From: Candidatus Bacteroides pullicola
GTDB lineage: Bacteria > Bacteroidota > Bacteroidia > Bacteroidales > Bacteroidaceae
Assembly: GCA_019115825.1 (NCBI GenBank)
Contig: DXCV01000048.1
Location: 62,001 to 126,000 of the forward strand
Direction of reading: 5' to 3'
DNA length: 64,000 nt
Below the pieces are notes generated by a model. The model was not told the DNA's origin. It did no database searches and saw only the letters and a program-made list of their open reading frames with translations. This document shows, one piece after another, positions 39,126-52,745 of this stretch (its first letter is position 1; each line of letters starts with the position of its first letter). The position numbers were made by a program, and so were the translations under genes.

Positions 39126-40490
39126 TCAGTCTTTAATCCACCCGGGATACTTGAAGGCGCAATTATGCTTCCACGAGTCCTTGATGCGCACGTAGGTACT
39201 CTTCTGCTTCTCGCGAATCCAGTCCTCCAGCACTTCGCCCCGGCGTTTCTCCAGCACGATGTCCTTCAGGCGCTGGTAGTCCTCGGAGATGGTGGCTTTG
39301 TGGCCGTTCAGGCGGCTCTTCAGCTTGACGATGACACAGACCTCCTTGCCCGTGTTCTGGGGAATCATCGTGAAGGCTTTGGAGATTTCGCCGACCTCCA
39401 TCTTGTCTACCACCTTGGCGATCTCGGGGGGCAGGTCCTGCATCTCGAAGCGGGACGTGTTGTTATAGGGATTGGGCAGCAGACCGTGGTTCATCTTCGT
39501 ATCCTTATCATCGGACAAGACGGCGGCTGCCTCTTCGAACTTGAACTTCTCGTTGCGGATGTCATCGGCTATGGAGTCCAGACGTGCCATGCCGGCGGTC
39601 AGAGCCGAATCGGGCACATGGGGCTTCAGGAGGATGTGGCGCACACGGATACGGTCGCCGCGCTTCTCCAGCAATTGGATAATGTGGAAACCGTATTCAG
39701 ACTCCACAATCTTGGAAATCTTCTCGGGCGTCTGCAGGTTGAAGGCCACATTGGCAAAGGCGGGATCCAACTGTCCGCGCCCCATGAAAGGCATTTCACC
39801 ACCGTTCATCGCCGAACCACGGTCCTCGGAATACATACGTGCCAGGGTGGAGAAACTGGTCTCGCCTTTGTTGACACGGTCTGTGAAATCGCGCAGACGG
39901 GCCTTGACAGCTTCTATCTCCTCGATGGGGACACGGGGCTGCTGGGTGATGATCTGCACCTCTACCTGGGTGGGTACGTAGGGAATGCTGTCCGGCGGCA
40001 GGTTCTGGAAGTGGCGGCGTACCTCGGCGGGCGTCACCTTGATTTCGCCCACCAGCTTGCGCTGCATCTCCTGCACACGCAGGCCGTCGCGGACATTCTC
40101 GCGCAGCGTTTCACGGATCTGGCTGGAAGTTTTGTTGAAATATTCCTCCATCTTCTCGCGCGAGCCGATGGCAGCGATATACTGGTTGGTCTGCTGGTCT
40201 ACCTGGCTGATGACCTGGCTCTCGGACACCTCGATACTGTCCAACTCGGCCTGGTGGAGGAAGAGCTTCTGCACGGCAATTTCCTCAGGTATCACACAAT
40301 AGGGGTCGGCATCGAAGCGGCGGCCCTGCCAGATGGCCTGGAGGCGTGCCTCCTCGACTTCGGATTTCAGGATGGCCTCGTCGCCCACCACCCAGACTAC
40401 TTCGTCCACCACATTGTCTTGCGCAAAGGCGCTCACGCCCAAACAAAGCATCAAGACACACAATACGGCTGTTCTCACGTTCATTATCAT
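39126..40490 (-). CDS. SurA-like peptidyl-prolyl isomerase
   Basis: VDEVVWVVGDEAILKSEVEEARLQ; two parvulin-like segments (YSEDRGSAMNGGEMPFMGRGQLDPAFANVAF; RVRHILLKP). Confidence 0.88.
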   Translation of the reverse strand: MIMNVRTAVLCVLMLCLGVSAFAQDNVVDEVVWVVGDEAILKSEVEEARLQAIWQGRRFDADPYCVIPEEIAVQKLFLHQAELDSIEVSESQVISQVDQQTNQYIAAIGSREKMEEYFNKTSSQIRETLRENVRDGLRVQEMQRKLVGEIKVTPAEVRRHFQNLPPDSIPYVPTQVEVQIITQQPRVPIEEIEAVKARLRDFTDRVNKGETSFSTLARMYSEDRGSAMNGGEMPFMGRGQLDPAFANVAFNLQTPEKISKIVESEYGFHIIQLLEKRGDRIRVRHILLKPHVPDSALTAGMARLDSIADDIRNEKFKFEEAAAVLSDDKDTKMNHGLLPNPYNNTSRFEMQDLPPEIAKVVDKMEVGEISKAFTMIPQNTGKEVCVIVKLKSRLNGHKATISEDYQRLKDIVLEKRRGEVLEDWIREKQKSTYVRIKDSWKHNCAFKYPGWIKD

Positions 40491-41404
40491 TCTTCTATAT
40501 TATCCTTATCATAATAAGTTATCTCTTCGTTCTCCACCGCACGCCGGTAGAGGTCGTCCCGCATTTGGCGCATAAATTCCACCTGGCGGATGTTCAGCAA
40601 AAGGTCGCGGGCATGTGCCCGGGCCATCTCGTAGGGTTCTTCCTCGCCCACCGCCCGGTAATCGGTGACGTTCAGGAAGTAATGAAAGGCGGTATCCGCC
40701 AATTCCACAGGTCGCTTCTGCCGCAAGGCCGTTTCTGCCGACACGCCTCCCTCGGGCAATCGGCCCAATATGTCGGCCGCAGGCACCCACTTGTCGTAGA
40801 AATACTCGTATGACACAGCGTTGCGCAGGCTGTACTTCTCCAGATGCTCCACGGCTTCTCGGCTGTCCGACCGGTACCAACGGCGCACGTCGGACAAGTG
40901 CGGTGCCTTGAGCGGCACCTTGATGAACAGGCCCTTAATCAGCGGACGGTCCACCTTGAACAGGTTGAGATTGTCCCGGTAATAAGCCTCGACATCTTCT
41001 TCAGTCACCTGAGCGGACAGTTTCTGGTGAATCAGCGCCTGCTGATAGAGGTGCAGGATGAGCGACTTGCGGTAGTTGGCCACCAAACGCTCCACCTCGG
41101 CATTGTCCGGGATGTTTTCCTCGGCCTTGTCATAGAGCAGCACCTCCTCCGCCCAGTTGCGCACGTAGTCATCGGCAAACAACAAGCTGTCATCAGCCGA
41201 CAAGCCGACAGGCATCACCGCCTGCAAGTCCTCGCGGTAGAGAAAACGGCCGTCCACCTCCACCAGCGGCGTCTTGCCCTTGTGGTCATACGCAGGGCTG
41301 CACGACAGGCAAAGCCCAATCAGCCCCAATCCGCAAAAGGTCATTCGCATTCGGCACATTATTTTATTTACAAGCAGCGAAGATACGGCTTTAATCGGTT
41401 GCAT
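40487..41404 (-). CDS. PpiC/SurA-like lipoprotein
   Basis: Lipobox GLCLSC; VEVDGRFLYREDLQAVMP; 4-nt overlap with next gene. Confidence 0.75.
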   Translation of the reverse strand: MQPIKAVSSLLVNKIMCRMRMTFCGLGLIGLCLSCSPAYDHKGKTPLVEVDGRFLYREDLQAVMPVGLSADDSLLFADDYVRNWAEEVLLYDKAEENIPDNAEVERLVANYRKSLILHLYQQALIHQKLSAQVTEEDVEAYYRDNLNLFKVDRPLIKGLFIKVPLKAPHLSDVRRWYRSDSREAVEHLEKYSLRNAVSYEYFYDKWVPAADILGRLPEGGVSAETALRQKRPVELADTAFHYFLNVTDYRAVGEEEPYEMARAHARDLLLNIRQVEFMRQMRDDLYRRAVENEEITYYDKDNIEE

Positions 41405-42822
41405 CAGTGATTATTAACGGTTTTTAAAACCTCTTGGTTAATTTCAACCTTACCACCGGCCCGCAACGCAGCCAGCCATTGGCTCTCGCTGGCGGCACAA
41501 TAGTCGGCCAAGAGAGCGGGACGCACCTCACGATAATCGGAAGGTCCCTTCAGTTTCTTGCCCACTAACACCGTGTGCGGGAAACCGTTGACCTCGGGCG
41601 CTTCGCCTCGTTTGAAGACCCGTTCGTCCACGGAGGCATTATCACCGGGAGCAAAAGTGCCTTGCTCGACCCGGATCTGCACCTCGTCCTTGTTGAACAT
41701 CAAGCGGACGGCATTGCTCCATTCTGCCTCGGGCAAGTGTTTCAGCATCTTGCGTGCCCGCTTGGCTACACGCTTGCCCGTACAGTGCAGCACGATGCCC
41801 CGGAAGCGCGGCGTGTCCCAATGGTAATCAGCCCTATGCCGGTCAAAATAGGCTTGCAGGGTTTCCTCGTCGGCATCGGCCACCCGCTCAGCCTCCCGTC
41901 GGTCAACCGCACGGGCCAAGGCATCTTCGCGATAGGACTGCAAGGCCAGACGATAAACCGGATCCTCTCTTTCCAGACGGGTATATTCGGCAGCCAGTAT
42001 CTGCTGCACCTGCCGGTCGGTCAGACGGCGTGAAGCGACAAAGCCGTAAGCCTCCTTCCGACGCTCTGCCCAGGCACGCGCCGCCTCGGCCACACAACGA
42101 GGACAGGCCTGCAACAACGAATCGCGTACAGCCTCGAACGGCGGAACCTCCGCCCGTTCCAGCACGCGGACGATGTGCAAGCCCCGGGGAGTGAAGAAAG
42201 GACGTGTCCAAGTGCCGGGCTTCAAGGCAAACACCGTGTCCGCAAACTCTGCCGTCTCCTCCAGGCGGCGCACCCAACGGACGGAATCATCGTCCGAAAA
42301 GCGTTCCACAAAGTCCCCAAAAGCCTCGGGGCCGACCTGGCACAAGGCTTCATAAATGGAATCCATCTGCACGATGGCTGCCCGTAGCGCAGTGCCTGTG
42401 ACATTCTGCGGCAAGCGCCTCCACACCTGTTCCACACGGACAGCCGGACCGGCCGCCACCACACGCGCGTAGCGGCGGCGCAAGGCGCGGTCCAACACGG
42501 CCGAGTCCGTCAGCCACGCGACAGACAACCGGGCACGGTAGGCAGCCATCTCGCCGCGAAAAGCCAAGAGGGTATCCAAACCCGCAGCCTCGGCAGCCTG
42601 CACCTTCAACTTGAAGTCGGTGAACAAACGGGCATACGTCTTCGGCGTAAGTTCTCCGCTTGCCAGACGGACAGCACGGTTGTAGTAATATTCAAACTCC
42701 GAGCGGGTCACGTCGCAACCGCCCACGCGCATCAGCACGGGGTCAACGTCACTGCCAGCCATCGCACGCAGTGACGGGAGGCACGCCAGGAGGGCCAAAA
42801 GAGATACAAGAATCTTCTGCAT
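41404..42822 (-). CDS. PpiC-type peptidyl-prolyl isomerase
   Basis: DPVLMRVGGCDVTRSEFEYYYNR; FALKPGTWTRPFFTPRGLHIVRVLER; TGATG coupling to next gene. Confidence 0.8.
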   Translation of the reverse strand: MQKILVSLLALLACLPSLRAMAGSDVDPVLMRVGGCDVTRSEFEYYYNRAVRLASGELTPKTYARLFTDFKLKVQAAEAAGLDTLLAFRGEMAAYRARLSVAWLTDSAVLDRALRRRYARVVAAGPAVRVEQVWRRLPQNVTGTALRAAIVQMDSIYEALCQVGPEAFGDFVERFSDDDSVRWVRRLEETAEFADTVFALKPGTWTRPFFTPRGLHIVRVLERAEVPPFEAVRDSLLQACPRCVAEAARAWAERRKEAYGFVASRRLTDRQVQQILAAEYTRLEREDPVYRLALQSYREDALARAVDRREAERVADADEETLQAYFDRHRADYHWDTPRFRGIVLHCTGKRVAKRARKMLKHLPEAEWSNAVRLMFNKDEVQIRVEQGTFAPGDNASVDERVFKRGEAPEVNGFPHTVLVGKKLKGPSDYREVRPALLADYCAASESQWLAALRAGGKVEINQEVLKTVNNH

Positions 42823-42855
42823 ATCGGGTCAATACGTTCAATTTCATTTCGTATG

Positions 42856-42886
42856 CAAAGTAACACATAATTCCGCGATATGCCAA
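42856..42886 (-). promoter_or_regulatory. Putative promoter of the PPIase-OstA-mutL operon
   Basis: Minus strand TTGG-N19-TTACTTTG; flanks resemble 25124-25157. Confidence 0.4.
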
Positions 42887-42937
42887 TGCCGGAAGGGGAA
42901 AATATGCAATCTGTAACCCCCTATTTCTGAGCACATA

Positions 42938-43025
42938 GGCGGAGGAGCGGGTAAGCACGGGCGCACGAGCAGGTAAGCACGGGCGGAGGTACGGGTAAGC
43001 ACGGGCAGCGGCTACATCCCGCAAC
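42938..43025. repeat. 22-bp tandem repeat, 4 units (locus C)
   Basis: ggcggaggagcgggtaagcacg | ggcgcacgagcaggtaagcacg | ggcggaggtacgggtaagcacg | ggcagcggctacatcccgcaac. Confidence 0.88.
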
Positions 43026-43040
43026 TGGGCGGAAGCGGAC

Positions 43041-43077
43041 AAAAAAAGCGGGCAAAACGGTTGTCCGTCTTGCCCGC
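43041..43077 (-). terminator. Rho-independent terminator after guaB
   Basis: Minus-strand GCGGGCAAGACGG ACAA CCGTTTTGCCCGC TTTTTTT. Confidence 0.88.
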
Positions 43078-43108
43078 CAATCCTATATTTTAAGGAACAC
43101 GCTTCGCC

Positions 43109-44656
<1,548 letters not shown>

Positions 44657-44705
44657 TCAGAGTGGGCCAAGTAGGCAAAGTTTTATTTTCTTTTAACGGA
44701 AAACA

Positions 44706-44743
44706 AGCGCGGACTCCGTATCAAAGCCTACGAAATCCGCGCT
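44706..44743. repeat. REP-like stem-loop element, copy 4 (short, divergent)
   Basis: AGCGCGGACTCCGT ATCAAAGCCT ACGAAATCCGCGCT. Confidence 0.5.
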
Positions 44744-44789
44744 AAAATCACATTATCCTAAAACAGCTTTTTAACCATGTTTCTGTCCG

Positions 44790-48377
<3,588 letters not shown>

Positions 48378-48404
48378 TTAAGTAGGTTCGTGTTAAGTTG
48401 TCTG

Positions 48405-49868
48405 TTATCTGAATAGTTCAGACTGCCGATACACTCCGAAAGAATGGAGAGCCGGACAAGCCCGCCCGTCCTCAATGCGAAGGCGTACATAACGCGCCGT
48501 GACAGGAGCGAAACGGACTATCCACTTGTGACCGATGCACTGCTTGCCGGTAGCCTCCGTTATGGGATTCCACTGACGGCCGTCGTCCGAATATTCCACA
48601 CTCCAACGGGAAGTGCGATGCCCCAGTTCTATCACCTCTTCCGCCATCAGGCAGTCGAAAGTAGCGGCCTTGGACATACGGAAAACAATATCGCTCTTCA
48701 CATTGCCGTCGCGCCCCGCATAATAAGTGGACTTGTCATTATCCACCAAATACTTGGCCGCAAACTTTCCCCCTCGCTCGTTGGTGGCCGTCACACGGCT
48801 GCCTGCCAACAGATTGTGGCCGAATGTTTCCTTCAGGCCCTGCGCCAGCAAAGCCACATGCAAGGAGTCCGTGGGATGAATGAGTCCCCGACGGTCCGGA
48901 GGCAGATTGAGCAACAAGACGCTGTTATGGCCTACCGACGTGCAATAAATGTCCCACAATTCCTTGACCGACTTGACACGGACATCCTCCTCGGCATGGT
49001 AGAACCAACTGGGACGGATGGAAACGTCGGTCTCGGCAGGCACGTATGCGTCGCCGTCCCAGACACCTTCGTTCAAAGCCTGGTAATAAGCGGCCTCATC
49101 GCGGATAGCCACAGAGTCTGTGGTGGCCCAGCAGGGGTCGCCAGCCTCTCCCCGTTCATTGCCCATCCAGCGCACGTCGGCAAACGGATAGGAGTTCTTG
49201 GTACCGAAGATGACGCAATCCGGCTGCAGGCGACGCACGATTTCATGCCAATGGGTGTAGAGCGGAGTGGTCAGCTCATCCGCCCCGGCACCATCCCACC
49301 AGGTTTCCCAAATCTTCCCGTACTGGCTCATCAGTTCGGTCAACTGGGCGGCATAATAATGCTTGTAGCGTTCTGTGCTGTAGTCCGGATGGAGATGCTC
49401 ATGGCGGTCGTGCGGACCCAAGTAAATACCTGCCTTGATGCCATATTCCTCACATGCATCCACAAATTCGCGCACCACATCGCCCTGCCCGTTTTTCCAA
49501 GTGGCATTCTTGACGCAATAATCCGTATAGCGGCTGGGCCAGAGGCAAAAGCCGTCGGCATGTTTGGCCGTGAGGATACCGGCAGGGATGCCCGCCGATT
49601 TCAGCACTTGCATCCATTGGGTGCAATCCAGAGCCGTGGGGTTAAACAGGGCGGCCGGAGCCTTGCCGTCTCCCTCGTTCACAAATTCCTCGAAGGTGTT
49701 AAGCCCGAAATGAAAGAAAGCAATCATTTCGCGGTCATACCACTCCAATTGTCTTTCACTGGGCACAAGTCCGCATGGTTCGGGAGCTTTCTGTGCCATC
49801 ACGCCGACTGTGGCTGCCGCACTTATCCCTGCGGCGAGGAAGAATTTTTTCATCTTCATGGTCTTCAA
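48405..49868 (-). CDS. GH29 family alpha-L-fucosidase with C-terminal F5/8-type (discoidin-like) domain
   Basis: WYDREMIAFFHFGLNTFEEFVNEGDGKAPAALFNPTALDCTQWMQVLKSAGIPAGILTAKHADGFCLWPS; LLLNLPPDRRGLIHPTD. Confidence 0.93.
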   Translation of the reverse strand: MKTMKMKKFFLAAGISAAATVGVMAQKAPEPCGLVPSERQLEWYDREMIAFFHFGLNTFEEFVNEGDGKAPAALFNPTALDCTQWMQVLKSAGIPAGILTAKHADGFCLWPSRYTDYCVKNATWKNGQGDVVREFVDACEEYGIKAGIYLGPHDRHEHLHPDYSTERYKHYYAAQLTELMSQYGKIWETWWDGAGADELTTPLYTHWHEIVRRLQPDCVIFGTKNSYPFADVRWMGNERGEAGDPCWATTDSVAIRDEAAYYQALNEGVWDGDAYVPAETDVSIRPSWFYHAEEDVRVKSVKELWDIYCTSVGHNSVLLLNLPPDRRGLIHPTDSLHVALLAQGLKETFGHNLLAGSRVTATNERGGKFAAKYLVDNDKSTYYAGRDGNVKSDIVFRMSKAATFDCLMAEEVIELGHRTSRWSVEYSDDGRQWNPITEATGKQCIGHKWIVRFAPVTARYVRLRIEDGRACPALHSFGVYRQSELFR

Positions 49869-49897
49869 TAAGCTAAAAAATAAATGAGTTACGTCGG

Positions 49898-49943
49898 CAA
49901 AAGTAAACTGGCAGGCTTAGGAAAGGGATTAATAAAGGATTAA
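49898..49943 (-). promoter_or_regulatory. Promoter/operator of GH29-GH2: phased TTAATCC repeats plus -7 box
   Basis: Minus strand TTAATCCTTTA-TTAATCC-N20-TACTTTTG (repeat spacing 11 bp). Confidence 0.65.
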
Positions 49944-49957
49944 CGGGCCATGAATTT

Positions 49958-52534
49958 TCAATTAACCGTACCAACATCTTCAAAACGAAGAGGATAGGGT
50001 TCACCCATCATCTGCTGGTATTCCTTGGCAAACAAGACATACGCCTGCAAAGCCTTATCGCGTTGCCCCTGTTGCCGGTATATGGCAACCGTATGCGTCA
50101 AGGCTGTTTCGGACAAAGGATCCCACTTCTGCAGGATTCTGCATACACGCAGCCGGGCGACGCCACCAACCTCTATCTGACGTTCCAGGAAAGAGATGAC
50201 GAATGTCTCCACCTGTTGTTTGACATAATCGAACAATTCCGTCCGTACCGTATCCAGGAATTTGCCGCGCGACAACAGACGAATCATTTCCTCCCGTTCT
50301 TCCTCGGATTCCGGCACTTGTGTCAAGCGATCCGTCAGCACGGACAGACGCCAGAAATCGCAGTTGCATTCTTCAGACAACTCCAGCCGATAATATCCCG
50401 AATTATGCGTCAGGACAATCCCATCCATGTCCTGCAAAGCCTTGCGCAGATGGTTTATGTTCACGTTCTTCAGATTCTTTATCTTTTCCTCGGGCTTGTC
50501 CGGCCAAAACAGCACATTCAGATCGGAAGACAATACCCCGTCCTTCAAGACGCTGTTCACCAGAATATACAGGAAAAGATGGCGTATCTTGGGACTGAAC
50601 AAATGGCTTATGTCCAATCCGTTTCTGTCCACTGCATAAAACGGGCCGAACAGACACAACCGATTGTGTGCCTGCTGCGGTGCGGATTGCTCTTCATCCG
50701 CACCGGCTTCCCAGAGAAGAGGAGCAGAAGGTACTTCGTCCCTTGTGACCTCATCGGCAGACTGCTGCGGTTCGGCCTCATCCACGACCGGCTTTTGATG
50801 CCGACGGATGCGCATACCCAATATCCATACGACTCCCCCACCGGCAGCCAACGCGACAAGCATCCATATCCACCAAGGCAGGGAAGCCTGCCGGTCATAC
50901 CGGTGGACTGCCTCCTCGCCGACAGGCGGATCGGAAAGGGCATAAATGCGCGTCTCGTTATCGCCGTATTTCCCAAATTCCTGGATGACGCAATAAAACT
51001 CGCGCAAACGTGCGCTATAATACAGATTGGCGTTGGTGGCTATCTCTTCGGATGTCATGGGAATGCTGTCGCCCAAGACTTCGCAATGCCCGTCGGCCAC
51101 GGAATAGCGGTAAAGCCGGAGATGCGTCTGTGGCTTATATTCCGGATAGGCCAAGAGATAAAGCCACTTCCCGTCGGGCGAAGGGATCATGTCGCGGACA
51201 GGCACCCTGTTCTCGGCCGGGGTGGGATGTTCCCAAAGTTTCTCAATGCGGTGCCGCTCCAAGTCCAGGCGGTACAGGTCGTAATAATAACGGATGCCCA
51301 CATTTTGGTCGCCCGCCTCATTGCCTTTGCCGCCATACAGATAGGCCTGCTTGCCATCGGATGCCAAAGCCATGCCGGCAAAGAAACGGGGCGCGACGGC
51401 AGGACCGTCGAAATGCACCGTATCCCAACGGTTGGCGGCCAGGTCATAACTGATGAACGAGTTGTAATAGCTGCGGTTGCCATATCCGCCAAAGAACAGG
51501 ATACGCCTGGACTGCTGGTCGAACAAGGCCCCGTGATGATGCAGCTGCAAATCGGCATGGCCTTTGTCCAACATCTCCCAACGGCACGAGGACGGTTCTA
51601 TGCGGGCCACATACGTGTCCGGCCCGTTCAGCTCGTATGCATAAATGCAACTGTCCCGCTCGCCATAAAAGCACATACCCAAACGGACAGGCAAAGCCGG
51701 ACTGTCATAGGGCCTGCCTTGCGCCACATTCCGATAGAGGTCGTAAGCAACCAGCGAGTCGCGGTTGTACACATAGGCCATCTGGCGACCGACGGAAAAA
51801 GCGAAACCGGCCGGCGAGAGGGAATAATAGCGATACAAAGGCTTCCAATGATAGGCATCATTGACCAGCCAAACCGGATTTTGCACATATCCCCGGACAA
51901 CCCCCTCGCTGTCATGCACCCCGCAGCCTGTGCTTTCATCCAAGGGGAAACGCCGCACCTCGCCATTGCATTCCACCTCCAGATTGCGCAGGCAGAACGA
52001 AGCCGTCTCCAGGATATGCTGATACATTCCAAAGTAGAGGACGGGCACAAACGGGATGCCGGCGCCTTTCGTCCCGATGTCACGGATGGAGGCCGAATCA
52101 TTGTCTATGCGCACAAAAGCCTCGCCCGCCTCAAAGTCCAGACGCAACGACACGTCTATCCACCGCCGATGCACCTCGCGGACAGGCACCGTGAACGTGT
52201 GAAAAATCTGTTTCCCGTCCTGGGCCAACATAAAACTGCCCGTATTCTTCTCCGCGTCATAGACGTAAGTCAGGTTATAAGCCCAATCTGTCTCCTTATC
52301 TTTCAGATAAAAAATATAGCCGGGGCTCTCGTAGTTCTGGGCTTTATATTCGAAAGAGATTGACAAATAGCGGGCAGCCGGCAAGGCATGGCGCTCGTCG
52401 AAGACACAGAAAGAAGACCTTTCAGCTATCCGGCTCTCATTGCCATAGAACCGCAGCCCCTGCGCATAACCGTTACCTACCAGGCAGGAAAACACGAAAA
52501 AGAATATGAATAGTAAACACCTCATGGCTAACAA
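49958..52534 (-). CDS. Transmembrane one-component regulator: LamG-like and kelch-like extracytoplasmic region, single TM, cytoplasmic SARP-type winged helix plus BTAD-like domain
   Basis: Signal peptide; kelch-like RRILFFGGYGNRSYYNSFISYDLAANRWDTVHF / KQAYLYGGKGNEAG; TM WWIWMLVALAAGGGVVWILGM; LFSPKIRHLFLYILVNS...LSSDLNVLFWPDKPEEKIKNLKNVNINHLRKAL; TPR-like end. Confidence 0.75.
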   Translation of the reverse strand: MLAMRCLLFIFFFVFSCLVGNGYAQGLRFYGNESRIAERSSFCVFDERHALPAARYLSISFEYKAQNYESPGYIFYLKDKETDWAYNLTYVYDAEKNTGSFMLAQDGKQIFHTFTVPVREVHRRWIDVSLRLDFEAGEAFVRIDNDSASIRDIGTKGAGIPFVPVLYFGMYQHILETASFCLRNLEVECNGEVRRFPLDESTGCGVHDSEGVVRGYVQNPVWLVNDAYHWKPLYRYYSLSPAGFAFSVGRQMAYVYNRDSLVAYDLYRNVAQGRPYDSPALPVRLGMCFYGERDSCIYAYELNGPDTYVARIEPSSCRWEMLDKGHADLQLHHHGALFDQQSRRILFFGGYGNRSYYNSFISYDLAANRWDTVHFDGPAVAPRFFAGMALASDGKQAYLYGGKGNEAGDQNVGIRYYYDLYRLDLERHRIEKLWEHPTPAENRVPVRDMIPSPDGKWLYLLAYPEYKPQTHLRLYRYSVADGHCEVLGDSIPMTSEEIATNANLYYSARLREFYCVIQEFGKYGDNETRIYALSDPPVGEEAVHRYDRQASLPWWIWMLVALAAGGGVVWILGMRIRRHQKPVVDEAEPQQSADEVTRDEVPSAPLLWEAGADEEQSAPQQAHNRLCLFGPFYAVDRNGLDISHLFSPKIRHLFLYILVNSVLKDGVLSSDLNVLFWPDKPEEKIKNLKNVNINHLRKALQDMDGIVLTHNSGYYRLELSEECNCDFWRLSVLTDRLTQVPESEEEREEMIRLLSRGKFLDTVRTELFDYVKQQVETFVISFLERQIEVGGVARLRVCRILQKWDPLSETALTHTVAIYRQQGQRDKALQAYVLFAKEYQQMMGEPYPLRFEDVGTVN

Positions 52535-52626
52535 ATTATCCGCTTACAACCACGAAGCGGAGAAAACGGTGGCAAGTTATCAAAAAAAGCCGGTTCTGCC
52601 AAACCGAAACAGTAAAAATGCCGCCC

Positions 52627-52736
52627 GCGGACGGCTATACCCGCGCCCGCAAGCGGGGATACCGCCGCCCACGGGCGCAGATACCGCCGCCCGTGTCCGG
52701 AGATACCCCCGCCCAAAGGCGTGGATACAGTCCTTG
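52627..52736. repeat. 22-bp tandem repeat, 4-5 units (locus D, GC-rich variant)
   Basis: gcggacggctatacccgcgccc | gcaagcggggataccgccgccc | acgggcgcagataccgccgccc | gtgtccggagatacccccgccc | degenerate. Confidence 0.85.
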
Positions 52737-52745
52737 CTTCCAAGG

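Noticed and set aside
50063-52363. 766-aa plus-strand ORF opposite the kelch-SARP gene
   Set aside because: Shadow ORF; the minus-strand frame has signal peptide, TM and recognisable domains.
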